Shown here in pieces: positions 6,172-12,190 of a DNA stretch of 12,190 bases. The notes under the pieces were generated by a model. It searched no databases. It had not been told where the DNA came from and worked only from the letters and a program-made list of their open reading frames with translations. The stretch comes from CAYPZL01 sp964415045. Its GTDB lineage: Bacteria; Planctomycetota; Phycisphaerae; Sedimentisphaerales; Anaerobacaceae. Within the stretch, counting starts at the first letter, position 1; every line of letters begins with the position of its first letter. The stretch covers positions 1 to 12,190 of the forward strand of contig CAYPZL010000174.1 in NCBI GenBank assembly GCA_964415045.1, written 5' to 3'. Position numbers and translations under genes: made by a program.

Positions 6172-6200
6172 CTTATAATCTACATCGTATTCTATGTCAA
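6172..6200 (-). promoter_or_regulatory. Near-consensus sigma-70 promoter for the polysaccharide export unit
   Basis: Reading leftward, TTGACA (6200-6195) is followed by exactly 17 bases and then TATAAG (6177-6172). A run of nine A on the + strand (6211-6219, a T-run on the promoter strand) lies upstream of the -35 and resembles an UP element. The predicted leader to the GTG at 6084 is about 80 nt. Confidence 0.75.
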
Positions 6201-6216
6201 GGGTCTTGATAAAAAA

Positions 6217-6235
6217 AAACGTGCCTAAACGTGCC
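6217..6235. repeat. Perfect 9-bp direct repeat with 10-bp period (candidate operator)
   Basis: AAACGTGCC occurs at 6217-6225 and again at 6227-6235, separated by one T. The 10-bp period puts both copies on the same helix face, as for a dimeric or tandem regulator site. It lies between the divergent promoters, 17-35 bases upstream of the leftward -35 and 26 bases upstream of the rightward -35. Confidence 0.5.
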
Positions 6236-6260
6236 GGGGCAAAGAAATTAGCGAAATCTC

Positions 6261-6290
6261 TTGACGCGTTTGGCCGTCCGGCCGTAAGGT
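6261..6290 (+). promoter_or_regulatory. Candidate promoter for the PmtA-like methyltransferase
   Basis: TTGACG (6261-6266) is separated by 18 bases from TAAGGT (6285-6290). The spacer contains GGCCGtccGGCC-type symmetry. The -10 lies upstream of the chosen start at 6328 and overlaps the longer alternative start at 6289, which supports the shorter form. Confidence 0.4.
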
Positions 6291-6327
6291 GAAGAGAAGA
6301 TGTTTTTGGTGGGCCGGAGGCAGCGGC

Positions 6328-6867
6328 ATGAAAGCGTTGCGTTTCACGCGTCAGTTTCTACGACATCCCAGACAGTTGGGCACGGTTGTCGAGAGCGGCC
6401 GGCGGCTCGCACGCCGGATGGCCGAGGAGATCGACGGCAGTTCGCGCGTGATCGAACTCGGACCGGGAACCGGGGCCGTGACGATGGAAATCCTCAAGCG
6501 CCTGCCTGAGGGCGGGCGGCTGATGTGCATTGAGATCAACGAGGAGTTTTGCCGGTGCTTGCGGGAGATTCAAGATTCGAGACTGGAAGTTGTCAACGGC
6601 GATGCGGCGCAATGCGAGCGATACGTGGACGGCGCGGACTGCATCGTCTCGGGTTTGCCGTTGGCGCTGTTTGGGAAACGGGAGAAGGAGAGGATTCTCG
6701 AGCTGTGCGTGCGATGCGGGAGGTATATTCAGTTGCAGTACACGCCGGTTCTTGGCAACGAGATTCGACGGTATTTTGCCGATGTGAAGTTGAAGTTCGT
6801 TCCGTTGAATTTCCCGCCGGCCATCGTGTACGTCTGCAAGGGGGCCCGTGGGGACGCTGATCGGTGA
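6328..6867 (+). CDS. PmtA-like phospholipid N-methyltransferase (class I SAM-dependent)
   Basis: This 179-residue protein starts at ATG 6328, with GGAGG (6316-6320) seven bases upstream. It has a class I methyltransferase fold: motif I VIELGPGTG (41-49), an acidic residue ending strand 2 (IEIN, Glu69), NGDAA (90-94), and motif IV SGLPL (108-112) in place of the NPPY type. It ends with a conserved NFPPAIVYV strand (161-169). The N-terminal pattern FTRQFLRHPRQLGTVVESGRRLARRM and the SGLPL...NFPPA pair are typical of the phospholipid N-methyltransferase/rRNA adenine dimethylase-like group (COG3963 type). Such enzymes methylate phosphatidylethanolamine towards phosphatidylcholine at the inner membrane. 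Related KsgA-type rRNA methyltransferases are longer and carry an extra C-terminal domain that is missing here. The substrate is inferred from the family; other small amine acceptors are possible. nrdJ follows 55 bases later on the same strand. Confidence 0.8.
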   Translation: MKALRFTRQFLRHPRQLGTVVESGRRLARRMAEEIDGSSRVIELGPGTGAVTMEILKRLPEGGRLMCIEINEEFCRCLREIQDSRLEVVNGDAAQCERYVDGADCIVSGLPLALFGKREKERILELCVRCGRYIQLQYTPVLGNEIRRYFADVKLKFVPLNFPPAIVYVCKGARGDADR

Positions 6868-6872
6868 CGGCG

Positions 6873-6903
6873 CGACTCCGGTTGGCGGTGGGCTGCGGAG
6901 TCG
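6873..6903 (+). other. Perfect 8-bp stem-loop in the leader of nrdJ
   Basis: CGACTCCG (6873-6880) and CGGAGTCG (6896-6903) are exact reverse complements with a 15-nt loop. The stem ends about six bases before the GGAGGG ribosome site of nrdJ. No T-tract follows. It could reduce read-through from the methyltransferase gene or affect nrdJ translation. No cobalamin riboswitch or NrdR box was seen. Confidence 0.4.
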
Positions 6904-6922
6904 ATGACGGGAGGGATTGACC

Positions 6923-9079
6923 ATGACCTCTGAAGCTGGTCCGAAGCAGGTCAGGAAGAGGGACGGATCTATCGTTGCGTTCGACGATTCCAAGATCGAG
7001 CGCGCCATCGCAGGCGCCGCCGGGGAGGTTCTGGCCGACGAGTCCCGTGCGGCGGCGGTGGCCTCGCGCCTGACCGGTATCGTCGTTGACCGCCTCCGCA
7101 GGGAATATCGCCAGCGGATCCCGCACATCGAAAACATTCAGGACGCCGTCGAGCGCGTCCTGATGGCCGAAGGCTACTGTCACATCGCGAAAAGCTACAT
7201 CCTGTATCGGGAAAAGAGGTCCGAGGTCCGCTTCGCCAAAGCGGCTCTCGGTTTGAAGGACGACCTGAAGCTCCCGGTCAACACGATGAAGGTCTTGCGC
7301 CGGCGCTACCTACTCAAGGATGACAACCGCCGGATCATCGAGACGCCGTGCGCGCTGTTCCGCAGGGTGGCGCATCACGTCGCCAGGGCGGAGGCCAACT
7401 ACACGTCCGGTCCCTCCGCCGCAGAAGTTGAGGAGCGTTTCTACCGCATGATGCGGCAGCGGGAGTTCCTGCCCAACTCGCCGACCCTGATGAACGCCGG
7501 CACGCCGCTGGGCCAGCTCGCCGCCTGTTTTGTCCTGCCGGTGGGCGATTCGATTGCGGAGATCTTCGAGACACTGGCCTCGATGGCGCGCATTCACCAG
7601 ACGGGCGGGGGCACGGGGTTTGACTTTTCCCGTCTGCGGCCGCGCGGCGACCTGGTTCGCTCGACCAAGGGACGCGCATCGGGCCCCGTCTCCTTCATGA
7701 GCGTTTTCGACAAGGCCACCGAGGTGATCGTCCAGGGCGGCAAGAGACGGGGGGCCAACATGGGGGTCCTGCGCTGCGACCACCCCGACGTGCTCGATTT
7801 CATCGAAGCCAAGACCGAGCACGGCGCGTTTGAGAATTTCAATCTGTCGGTAGGGGTCACGGACAAATTCATGCGGGCGGTCCGCGCCGGCCGGTCGTTC
7901 GCTCTGGTCAACCCTCGGACCGGGCGCAAGGCCCGGACGATCGACGCGAGCGCCCTCTTCGACTTGATCGTCCACGCGGCCTGGAGAACGGGCGATCCCG
8001 GGTTGATCTTTCTCGACCACGTCAACAAGCACAATCCCACGCCCGAGCTCGGCCGGATCGAGGCCACCAATCCCTGTGGGGAAGTGCCCTTGCTGCCGAA
8101 CGAGAGCTGCATCCTTGGTTCTATCAATCTGGCCAGGATGGTCAAGGACAGGAATCGCGGCAAGGGCGCCAGTCCCGCCGCCGTCGATTGGGACAAGCTC
8201 CGGGAGACGATCGGCTCGGCCGTGCGTTTTCTCGACGATGTACTCGATACGAATAAGTTCCCGCTCGAGCCGATTGCAACGGCCACACGCGGCAATCGCA
8301 AAATCGGTCTGGGCGTCATGGGGTTTGCCGACATGCTGATTCGGCTGGGCATCCCGTACGATGCGGACGAGGCCGTCCGGTTCGCGAGCCGCCTGATGCG
8401 CTTCGTTCATCAGGAATCCCTGGCGGCCTCGCAGGCTCTGGCGGGGCAGAGAGGGGTCTTCCCGAATTTCGAGCGGTCGATCCACGCGCGCACGGGCCGG
8501 CCTCTGCGCAACGCCACGGTCAATACCATCGCACCGACCGGGACCATCAGCATCATTGCCGGCTGCTCCAGCGGCATCGAGCCGCTGTTTGCCGTCAGCT
8601 TCGTGCGCAACGTTCTTTCCGGGACGCGCCTGTTCGAGACCCATCCGTTGTTCGAGGCCGTCGCCCGGGACCGCGGGTTCCACAGCCGCGACCTGCTGGC
8701 CGAGGTCGCGCGGCATCGGTCGCTGCGTAGCATCCGGGGCATCCCCGGCGAGGTGAAACGGCTCTTCGTGACGGCCTTCGATGTCACGCCCGCGCAGCAT
8801 CTTAGGATTCAGGCGGCCTTCCAGAGGCACACGGACAACGCGGTGTCCAAGACGATCAACCTGCCCGCTGATGTGACCGTGCAGGACATTCGGGACATCT
8901 ACCTTGAAGCGCACCGCCTCAAGTGCAAGGGCATCACGATCTACCGATACGGCTCCCGGCCGGACCAGGTTCTTTCCATCAGCGAGCCGGGCGAATCGCA
9001 CGCCGATTCTCTGCGCGATTTCATCTCCGCCGACACCGACTACTCGGGCGGTTGCATCGGCGCTCTCTGCGACTTCTGA
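6923..9079 (+). CDS. nrdJ: Adenosylcobalamin-dependent (class II) ribonucleoside-diphosphate reductase
   Basis: This 718-residue enzyme reduces ribonucleotides to deoxyribonucleotides in the cytoplasm using a cobalamin-generated thiyl radical. The start is ATG 6923, with GGAGGG seven bases upstream; a TTG two codons earlier is less likely. Residues of about 8-98 form an ATP cone (VRKRDGSIVAFDDSKIERAI). The barrel contains FLPNSPTLMNAGTPLGQLAACF with Cys202, HQTGGGTGFDFSRLRPRG, and the catalytic loop NPCGE with Cys385 and Glu387. It also contains NESCILGSINL with Cys396 (redox partner of Cys202), PTGTISIIAGCSSGIEP, and AVSKTINLP near the end. The C-terminal Cys711/Cys716 pair (CIGALC) is the thioredoxin-reducible swinging tail. 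These blocks match the NrdJ/NrdZ group. No small radical subunit or NrdG activase gene is adjacent, which also fits class II. All key residues are intact. The gene ends 31 bases before the convergent sulfatase stop. Confidence 0.95.
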   Translation: MTSEAGPKQVRKRDGSIVAFDDSKIERAIAGAAGEVLADESRAAAVASRLTGIVVDRLRREYRQRIPHIENIQDAVERVLMAEGYCHIAKSYILYREKRSEVRFAKAALGLKDDLKLPVNTMKVLRRRYLLKDDNRRIIETPCALFRRVAHHVARAEANYTSGPSAAEVEERFYRMMRQREFLPNSPTLMNAGTPLGQLAACFVLPVGDSIAEIFETLASMARIHQTGGGTGFDFSRLRPRGDLVRSTKGRASGPVSFMSVFDKATEVIVQGGKRRGANMGVLRCDHPDVLDFIEAKTEHGAFENFNLSVGVTDKFMRAVRAGRSFALVNPRTGRKARTIDASALFDLIVHAAWRTGDPGLIFLDHVNKHNPTPELGRIEATNPCGEVPLLPNESCILGSINLARMVKDRNRGKGASPAAVDWDKLRETIGSAVRFLDDVLDTNKFPLEPIATATRGNRKIGLGVMGFADMLIRLGIPYDADEAVRFASRLMRFVHQESLAASQALAGQRGVFPNFERSIHARTGRPLRNATVNTIAPTGTISIIAGCSSGIEPLFAVSFVRNVLSGTRLFETHPLFEAVARDRGFHSRDLLAEVARHRSLRSIRGIPGEVKRLFVTAFDVTPAQHLRIQAAFQRHTDNAVSKTINLPADVTVQDIRDIYLEAHRLKCKGITIYRYGSRPDQVLSISEPGESHADSLRDFISADTDYSGGCIGALCDF

Positions 9080-9081
9080 GC

Positions 9082-9112
9082 AGAGCCCGGCAGCGGACGT
9101 GTCGCCGGCTCT
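9082..9112 (+). terminator. Terminator of nrdJ between convergent genes
   Basis: AGAGCCCGGC (9082-9091) pairs with GCCGGCTCT (9104-9112) through a 9-bp stem with one bulged C. It is followed by the pyrimidine-rich ATTTCTTCTTT on the + strand. The right arm runs two bases into the stop codon of the leftward sulfatase. No T-run follows in the leftward direction, so it serves mainly nrdJ. Confidence 0.65.
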
Positions 9113-10604
9113 ATTTCTTCTTTGGCTGACGCCCTCCGTAGTACGGATACGTATCAAACGCGTCGCCGTGTCCGAGAACGCGCGGGTCCGACGTATCGCG
9201 CAGCTCGGCGGTCAACCGGGCGGCAAGCTGCTTCCTCCTGTTTGCATAGGCGGGGTCGTCGGCAACGTTGTGGAGCTGGTCCGGGTCTTTCTTGAGATCG
9301 TACAGTTCTTCAGCCGGTCGTTTCAGGAAGGCCGCTTCAAACAACCGCTTGACGTGCGGTTCGTCGCGGTGCTCCTTCATGTACGTCTTGGAGGGGCAAT
9401 CGTCGATGTCACCGTAGGACCTGTTGCGATAGTAGGGCTCGCCTCCGTCGACGGGGTCTCCGGCGGGCCAGCGGTCCGGCTTGAAGTTTCGGATATACAG
9501 GAAATCGTGGGTGCGGATCGCCCGGCAGGGATAACCCGTTCCACCTCGGCGCACCCAGGCGTGACGTTCCTTGCCGGTGAGGACGTGGTCTCGCGCCGGA
9601 TCGATACGTCCGGACCGCCCCGACGTCAATATTGGCAGGAGGCTGCGTCCGGTCATGTGGGCCGTGGGTTTCAGGCCCGCCGCTTCCAGGAACGTCGGCG
9701 CCAGGTCCTGGAGGCTGACGAAGTCCTCGACGACCCGCCCGCTCTTGACCCGCGCGGGCCATCGTACCGCCAGGGGCACGTGTGTGCCGAGGTCGTAGAG
9801 GTTGCTCTTGCACCGCGGGAAGGGCAGGCCGTTGTCTCCGGTGATGACAACGAGCGTGTTGCCCAACTCGCCTCTGCGTTCGAGCGTTTCCAGGAGTTCT
9901 CCCACCTCGCGATCGAATCGCTGCACCTCCCAGTAATAGTCGCAGAGGTCCTTGCGCACCGTTTCGCAGTCCGGCAGGCACGCGGGCACGTCCACGTCTT
10001 CGAGCTTCATCCCGCTCTTGACGCCGCTTTCCCACTTGTACCCTCGATGGGGATCGTAACTGCCAAACCAGAAACACCACGGTGCGTTCTCGGGTCGGGC
10101 TTCCAGGAAGGCGTGGAAGTCTTTGTATCGTGGACCTGCGGGGTTGCGGGTTCTTCCGCCCGGCGCGTCACGTCCCGGCCCCCATCCTTTGCGGGTGTAT
10201 CCCACGTGATAGCCGGCTTGCTCGATCAGGTCGGGATAAACGGCGAACCTGGCAGGCAGCGTGCTCCAGAGGTTGCCGCCTTCTTGGAGTCGCCAATGCC
10301 ACTGCCCCGTCACAATCGAGCTGCGCGACGGGGTGCAGGAAGGAGCTGTGACAAACGCATTCTCAAAGAGAACCCCTTCGCGCGCGACGCGATCGAAGGT
10401 TGGCGTTTTGACGACCCTGTCGCCGGCGATGCCGGCGTGCGGCCAGGACCAGTCATCGGCGATGCAGAACAGGATGTTCGGCCGGGCATCGTTGCCGCCG
10501 GCGGTTTGCGCCCCGGCCGGGGCCGTACGAGACGCGGCGAGAGACACCGCGCCCAATCCCAATGCCTTTAGAAATCCGCGACGTGTTGTTTGGTTCCTGT
10601 ACAT
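9111..10604 (-). CDS. Tat-exported sulfatase, heparan N-sulfatase (SGSH)-like
   Basis: This 497-residue enzyme is predicted to hydrolyse sulfate groups from glycans outside the cytoplasm. The N-terminus has a twin-arginine signal (TTRRGFLKAL, Arg8-Arg9) and a hydrophobic run ending in AGA near residue 32. The sulfatase domain starts at RPNILFCIADD with metal ligands Asp50/Asp51. The formylglycine signature is C90-T-P-S-R94, the maturation site, in the Cys type that can be processed by FGE or anSME. Other active-site blocks are GYTRKGWGPG (Lys139), DPHR (His186) and ITGDNG (Asp257, Asn258). The overall pattern, with EGGNLWSTLP, YYWEVQRFDREVGELL, AIRTHDFLYIRNFKPDRWPAGDP and AEELYDLKKDPDQLHNVA, is that of N-sulfoglucosamine sulfohydrolase-like sulfatases. 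ATG at 10604 has GGGAG upstream. It is the second gene of the sulfatase pair, 38 bases after the first. Exact substrate is not decided by sequence alone. Confidence 0.93.
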   Translation of the reverse strand: MYRNQTTRRGFLKALGLGAVSLAASRTAPAGAQTAGGNDARPNILFCIADDWSWPHAGIAGDRVVKTPTFDRVAREGVLFENAFVTAPSCTPSRSSIVTGQWHWRLQEGGNLWSTLPARFAVYPDLIEQAGYHVGYTRKGWGPGRDAPGGRTRNPAGPRYKDFHAFLEARPENAPWCFWFGSYDPHRGYKWESGVKSGMKLEDVDVPACLPDCETVRKDLCDYYWEVQRFDREVGELLETLERRGELGNTLVVITGDNGLPFPRCKSNLYDLGTHVPLAVRWPARVKSGRVVEDFVSLQDLAPTFLEAAGLKPTAHMTGRSLLPILTSGRSGRIDPARDHVLTGKERHAWVRRGGTGYPCRAIRTHDFLYIRNFKPDRWPAGDPVDGGEPYYRNRSYGDIDDCPSKTYMKEHRDEPHVKRLFEAAFLKRPAEELYDLKKDPDQLHNVADDPAYANRRKQLAARLTAELRDTSDPRVLGHGDAFDTYPYYGGRQPKKK

Positions 10605-10642
10605 TGCTACTCCCGGGGTAATCGATCATCAGAGGGATAATA

Positions 10643-12046
10643 CTACCGCATTGTCACTTCGCCCGGCGGTCGCGCGTTGGCTTGCAGCTCGGTATCGAAG
10701 GCGTCCATCATTGCGGTCAGGCGCTGCACGATCTGCGGGTTCTCGGCAGCGACGTTGTGCTTTTCGCTGATGTCTTCAGCGAGACTATACAGTTCGGTTG
10801 TTTTCTTCTTGCGGATCAGCTTCCACGTGCCGCTGCGGACCGCTTCGAGTCTTTTGCCTCGATAGTAGTAATAGGCATCGTGGGGCGTTTTGGCGTCGGG
10901 CTTGCCCGCCATGAGCGGCCAGATGTCTCTGCCGTCGATGACGCGGTCGGTCGGCACGCGGCCGCCCGCCAGGCCGGCCAGCGTCGGCAGCAGGTCGATG
11001 GTAGCCGCTATCTCGTGACACTCGCGGCCGGCGGGGATCTTCCCGGGCCAGCGCATGATGCACGGCTCGCGCATCCCGCCTTCGTAGGTGGAGAACTTGC
11101 CGTCGCGCAGCGGCAGCGCGCAGCCGCCATGGTGCTTCATGGAAAGCCACGGCCCGTTGTCACTGGTGAAAATCACCAGCGTGTTGTCGTCTACACCCGC
11201 CTCCTTCAACGCCTTGAAGACCTCTCCGACCGACCAGTCGATCTGCTCGATGGTCGCCTGGTACGCCTTCTGCGGGTCCTTCACATAGAAGTCGTCGGAA
11301 ACGAACATCGGGATGTGCGGCATCGTGTGGGGCAGATACAGGAAGAACGGCCCGTCCTTTTCCCGGTGGATGAAGTGGACCGCCTCCCGGGTATAGCGTT
11401 CGATCAGTTTGGTCTGGTCCGTCGGACGCTCGATGACCTCCTCGTTGCGCATGAGCGGGACGTTCCAGGGTGAGTAATCCTTCTGCGTCCACGCGCGGTC
11501 GAGGTTTCGGTTCTTGCCTTTGAGTCCGTCCATGTCGTTGGAGTACGGAATTCCCAAGTAGAAATCGAAACCGTTGTTGGTGGGCAGGAAGGTCGGGAGG
11601 TGCCCCAGGTGCCACTTGCCGATACACGCGGTGGCGTAGCCGCGATCCTTCAGCACGTCGGCGATCGTCCGTTCCTGCGGATTCAGCCCGATGGTGTCTC
11701 GGGGGAACAGGACCCTGGTAATGCCGACGCGGGGCGGGTAGCAACCGGTCATCAGCGCCGCCCGGGACGGCGAACAGATCGAGGCGGCAGAGTAAAAATC
11801 CGTGAAGCGTGTGCCCTCGGCTGCCATGCGGTCCAGATTCGGCGTCCGAATGTTCGGCGAGCCGAAGCAGCCGACGTCCTGGTATCCCTGGTCGTCCGTG
11901 AAGATGATGACGAAGTTCGGTTTTCTCTGCGGCGCCGCCGCGGCGTGCGCCCGGTTGATGCCGCACAAGCCGCGTGCCGCGAGCGCGACGGCGCCGGCTC
12001 CGGCGACTCTCAGGAATTCCCGGCGGCTGCAACTGCTGTCTGCCAT
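10643..12046 (-). CDS. Tat-exported sulfatase, arylsulfatase A-like
   Basis: This is a 467-residue type I sulfatase. The start is ATG 12046, with AAGGAG eight bases upstream; the frame is open to 12067. The signal is of Tat type: SRREFLRVAGAGAVALAA, cleavage probably after AHA (about 36). The catalytic domain begins KPNFVIIFTDDQGY (Asp51, Asp52). The formylglycine signature is C91-S-P-S-R95 followed by AALMTGCYPPRVG. Other blocks are GKWHLGH (Lys144, His146), the substrate-side FLPTNNGFDFYLGIPYSNDM, LPHTMPHIPM (His240), TSDNG (Asp296, Asn297) and Lys317. The C-terminal subdomain contains DLLPTLAGLAG and a WKLIRKKKTTELYSLAEDISEKHNVA segment. The GIPYSNDM loop is typical of arylsulfatase A/GALNS-like enzymes. 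It is the first gene of the sulfatase operon and belongs to a different branch from its partner, so the two probably remove different sulfate esters or N-sulfates from one polysaccharide. No maturase gene is present nearby. Confidence 0.94.
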   Translation of the reverse strand: MADSSCSRREFLRVAGAGAVALAARGLCGINRAHAAAAPQRKPNFVIIFTDDQGYQDVGCFGSPNIRTPNLDRMAAEGTRFTDFYSAASICSPSRAALMTGCYPPRVGITRVLFPRDTIGLNPQERTIADVLKDRGYATACIGKWHLGHLPTFLPTNNGFDFYLGIPYSNDMDGLKGKNRNLDRAWTQKDYSPWNVPLMRNEEVIERPTDQTKLIERYTREAVHFIHREKDGPFFLYLPHTMPHIPMFVSDDFYVKDPQKAYQATIEQIDWSVGEVFKALKEAGVDDNTLVIFTSDNGPWLSMKHHGGCALPLRDGKFSTYEGGMREPCIMRWPGKIPAGRECHEIAATIDLLPTLAGLAGGRVPTDRVIDGRDIWPLMAGKPDAKTPHDAYYYYRGKRLEAVRSGTWKLIRKKKTTELYSLAEDISEKHNVAAENPQIVQRLTAMMDAFDTELQANARPPGEVTMR

Positions 12047-12190
12047 ACGATTTCTCCTTGCATGCATTTCGGTAGTGGCGGTCCCGTCGTTCCGCGAGGG
12101 CGACCCGACCCACTTGCAAAACTCCTCTTACTTATAGCTGAACTTTTGCAAAATGGAGATTAGGCTTACTTTAGGGAGGAAAAATCTTCT
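12047..12190 (-). promoter_or_regulatory. AT-rich upstream region of the sulfatase operon with TTGCAAAA repeats
   Basis: This is the only clearly AT-rich stretch in the right part (about 12115-12190), so it probably holds the sulfatase promoter. TTGCAAAA occurs on the + strand at 12114-12121 and 12146-12153, 32 bases apart, or three helical turns. The second copy is inside the perfect palindrome TTTTGCAAAA (12144-12153). This suggests an operator, but I could not assign -35 and -10 boxes with confidence. No gene starts in this segment. Confidence 0.35.

Noticed and set aside
6868..6922. Possible cobalamin riboswitch or NrdR box before the B12-type nrdJ
   Set aside because: The spacer is too short for a cobalamin riboswitch and no NrdR-like palindrome is visible; only a simple hairpin is present.
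7310..9157. 615-codon open frame on the - strand opposite nrdJ
   Set aside because: It lies wholly antisense to a gene with intact catalytic motifs, is rich in Arg/Gly/Asp/Val without domain-like patterns, and is explained by high GC at third codon positions.
8904..10571. 555-codon open frame on the + strand overlapping the end of nrdJ and antisense to the SGSH-like sulfatase
   Set aside because: It has no plausible ribosome site or recognisable domain, and it overlaps two well-supported genes. It is a codon-bias shadow.

Overview
The window looks like chromosome from a GC-rich Planctomycetota bacterium, probably class Phycisphaerae. This is inferred from three things: several secreted proteins ending in a PAPGA / hydrophobic helix / RRRR sorting signal, two Tat-exported sulfatases in tandem, and a compact B12-type ribonucleotide reductase. 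There are nine complete genes and one truncated gene. No tRNA, rRNA, CRISPR array or insertion sequence was recognised.

Left part (1-4336, + strand): five secreted proteins end in the same kind of exosortase-like (PEP-CTERM-related) signal. They are a truncated tail at the left edge, two paralogues of a family I do not recognise (224-916 and 2032-2700), a choice-of-anchor L protein (2767-3645) and a small Cys/Gly-rich protein (3821-4336). A strong intrinsic terminator follows the first paralogue. Perfect stem-loops without a T-tract lie in two of the other junctions. The 1 kb gap at 985-2031 has no convincing gene but holds a MITE-like palindromic element, a candidate promoter and several hairpins.

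Middle (4446-6867): a leftward two-gene unit encodes a Wza-type polysaccharide export lipoprotein and a four-helix membrane protein with a long charged coiled coil, behind a near-consensus sigma-70 promoter. Divergent from it is a PmtA-like phospholipid N-methyltransferase. The shared intergenic region carries a perfect 9-bp direct repeat with a 10-bp period, a candidate operator.

Right part (6923-12190): an adenosylcobalamin-type class II ribonucleotide reductase (nrdJ) runs rightward and ends at a hairpin that touches the stop codon of the convergent sulfatase. Two leftward Tat-dependent sulfatases form an apparent operon, an arylsulfatase-A-like enzyme followed by a heparan-N-sulfatase (SGSH)-like enzyme. 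The common theme is the cell surface: anchored proteins, exopolysaccharide export, lipid headgroup methylation and degradation of sulfated glycans. nrdJ is a housekeeping gene between these blocks. No exosortase, sulfatase-maturating enzyme or sugar transporter is present in the window, so those partners must be encoded elsewhere.
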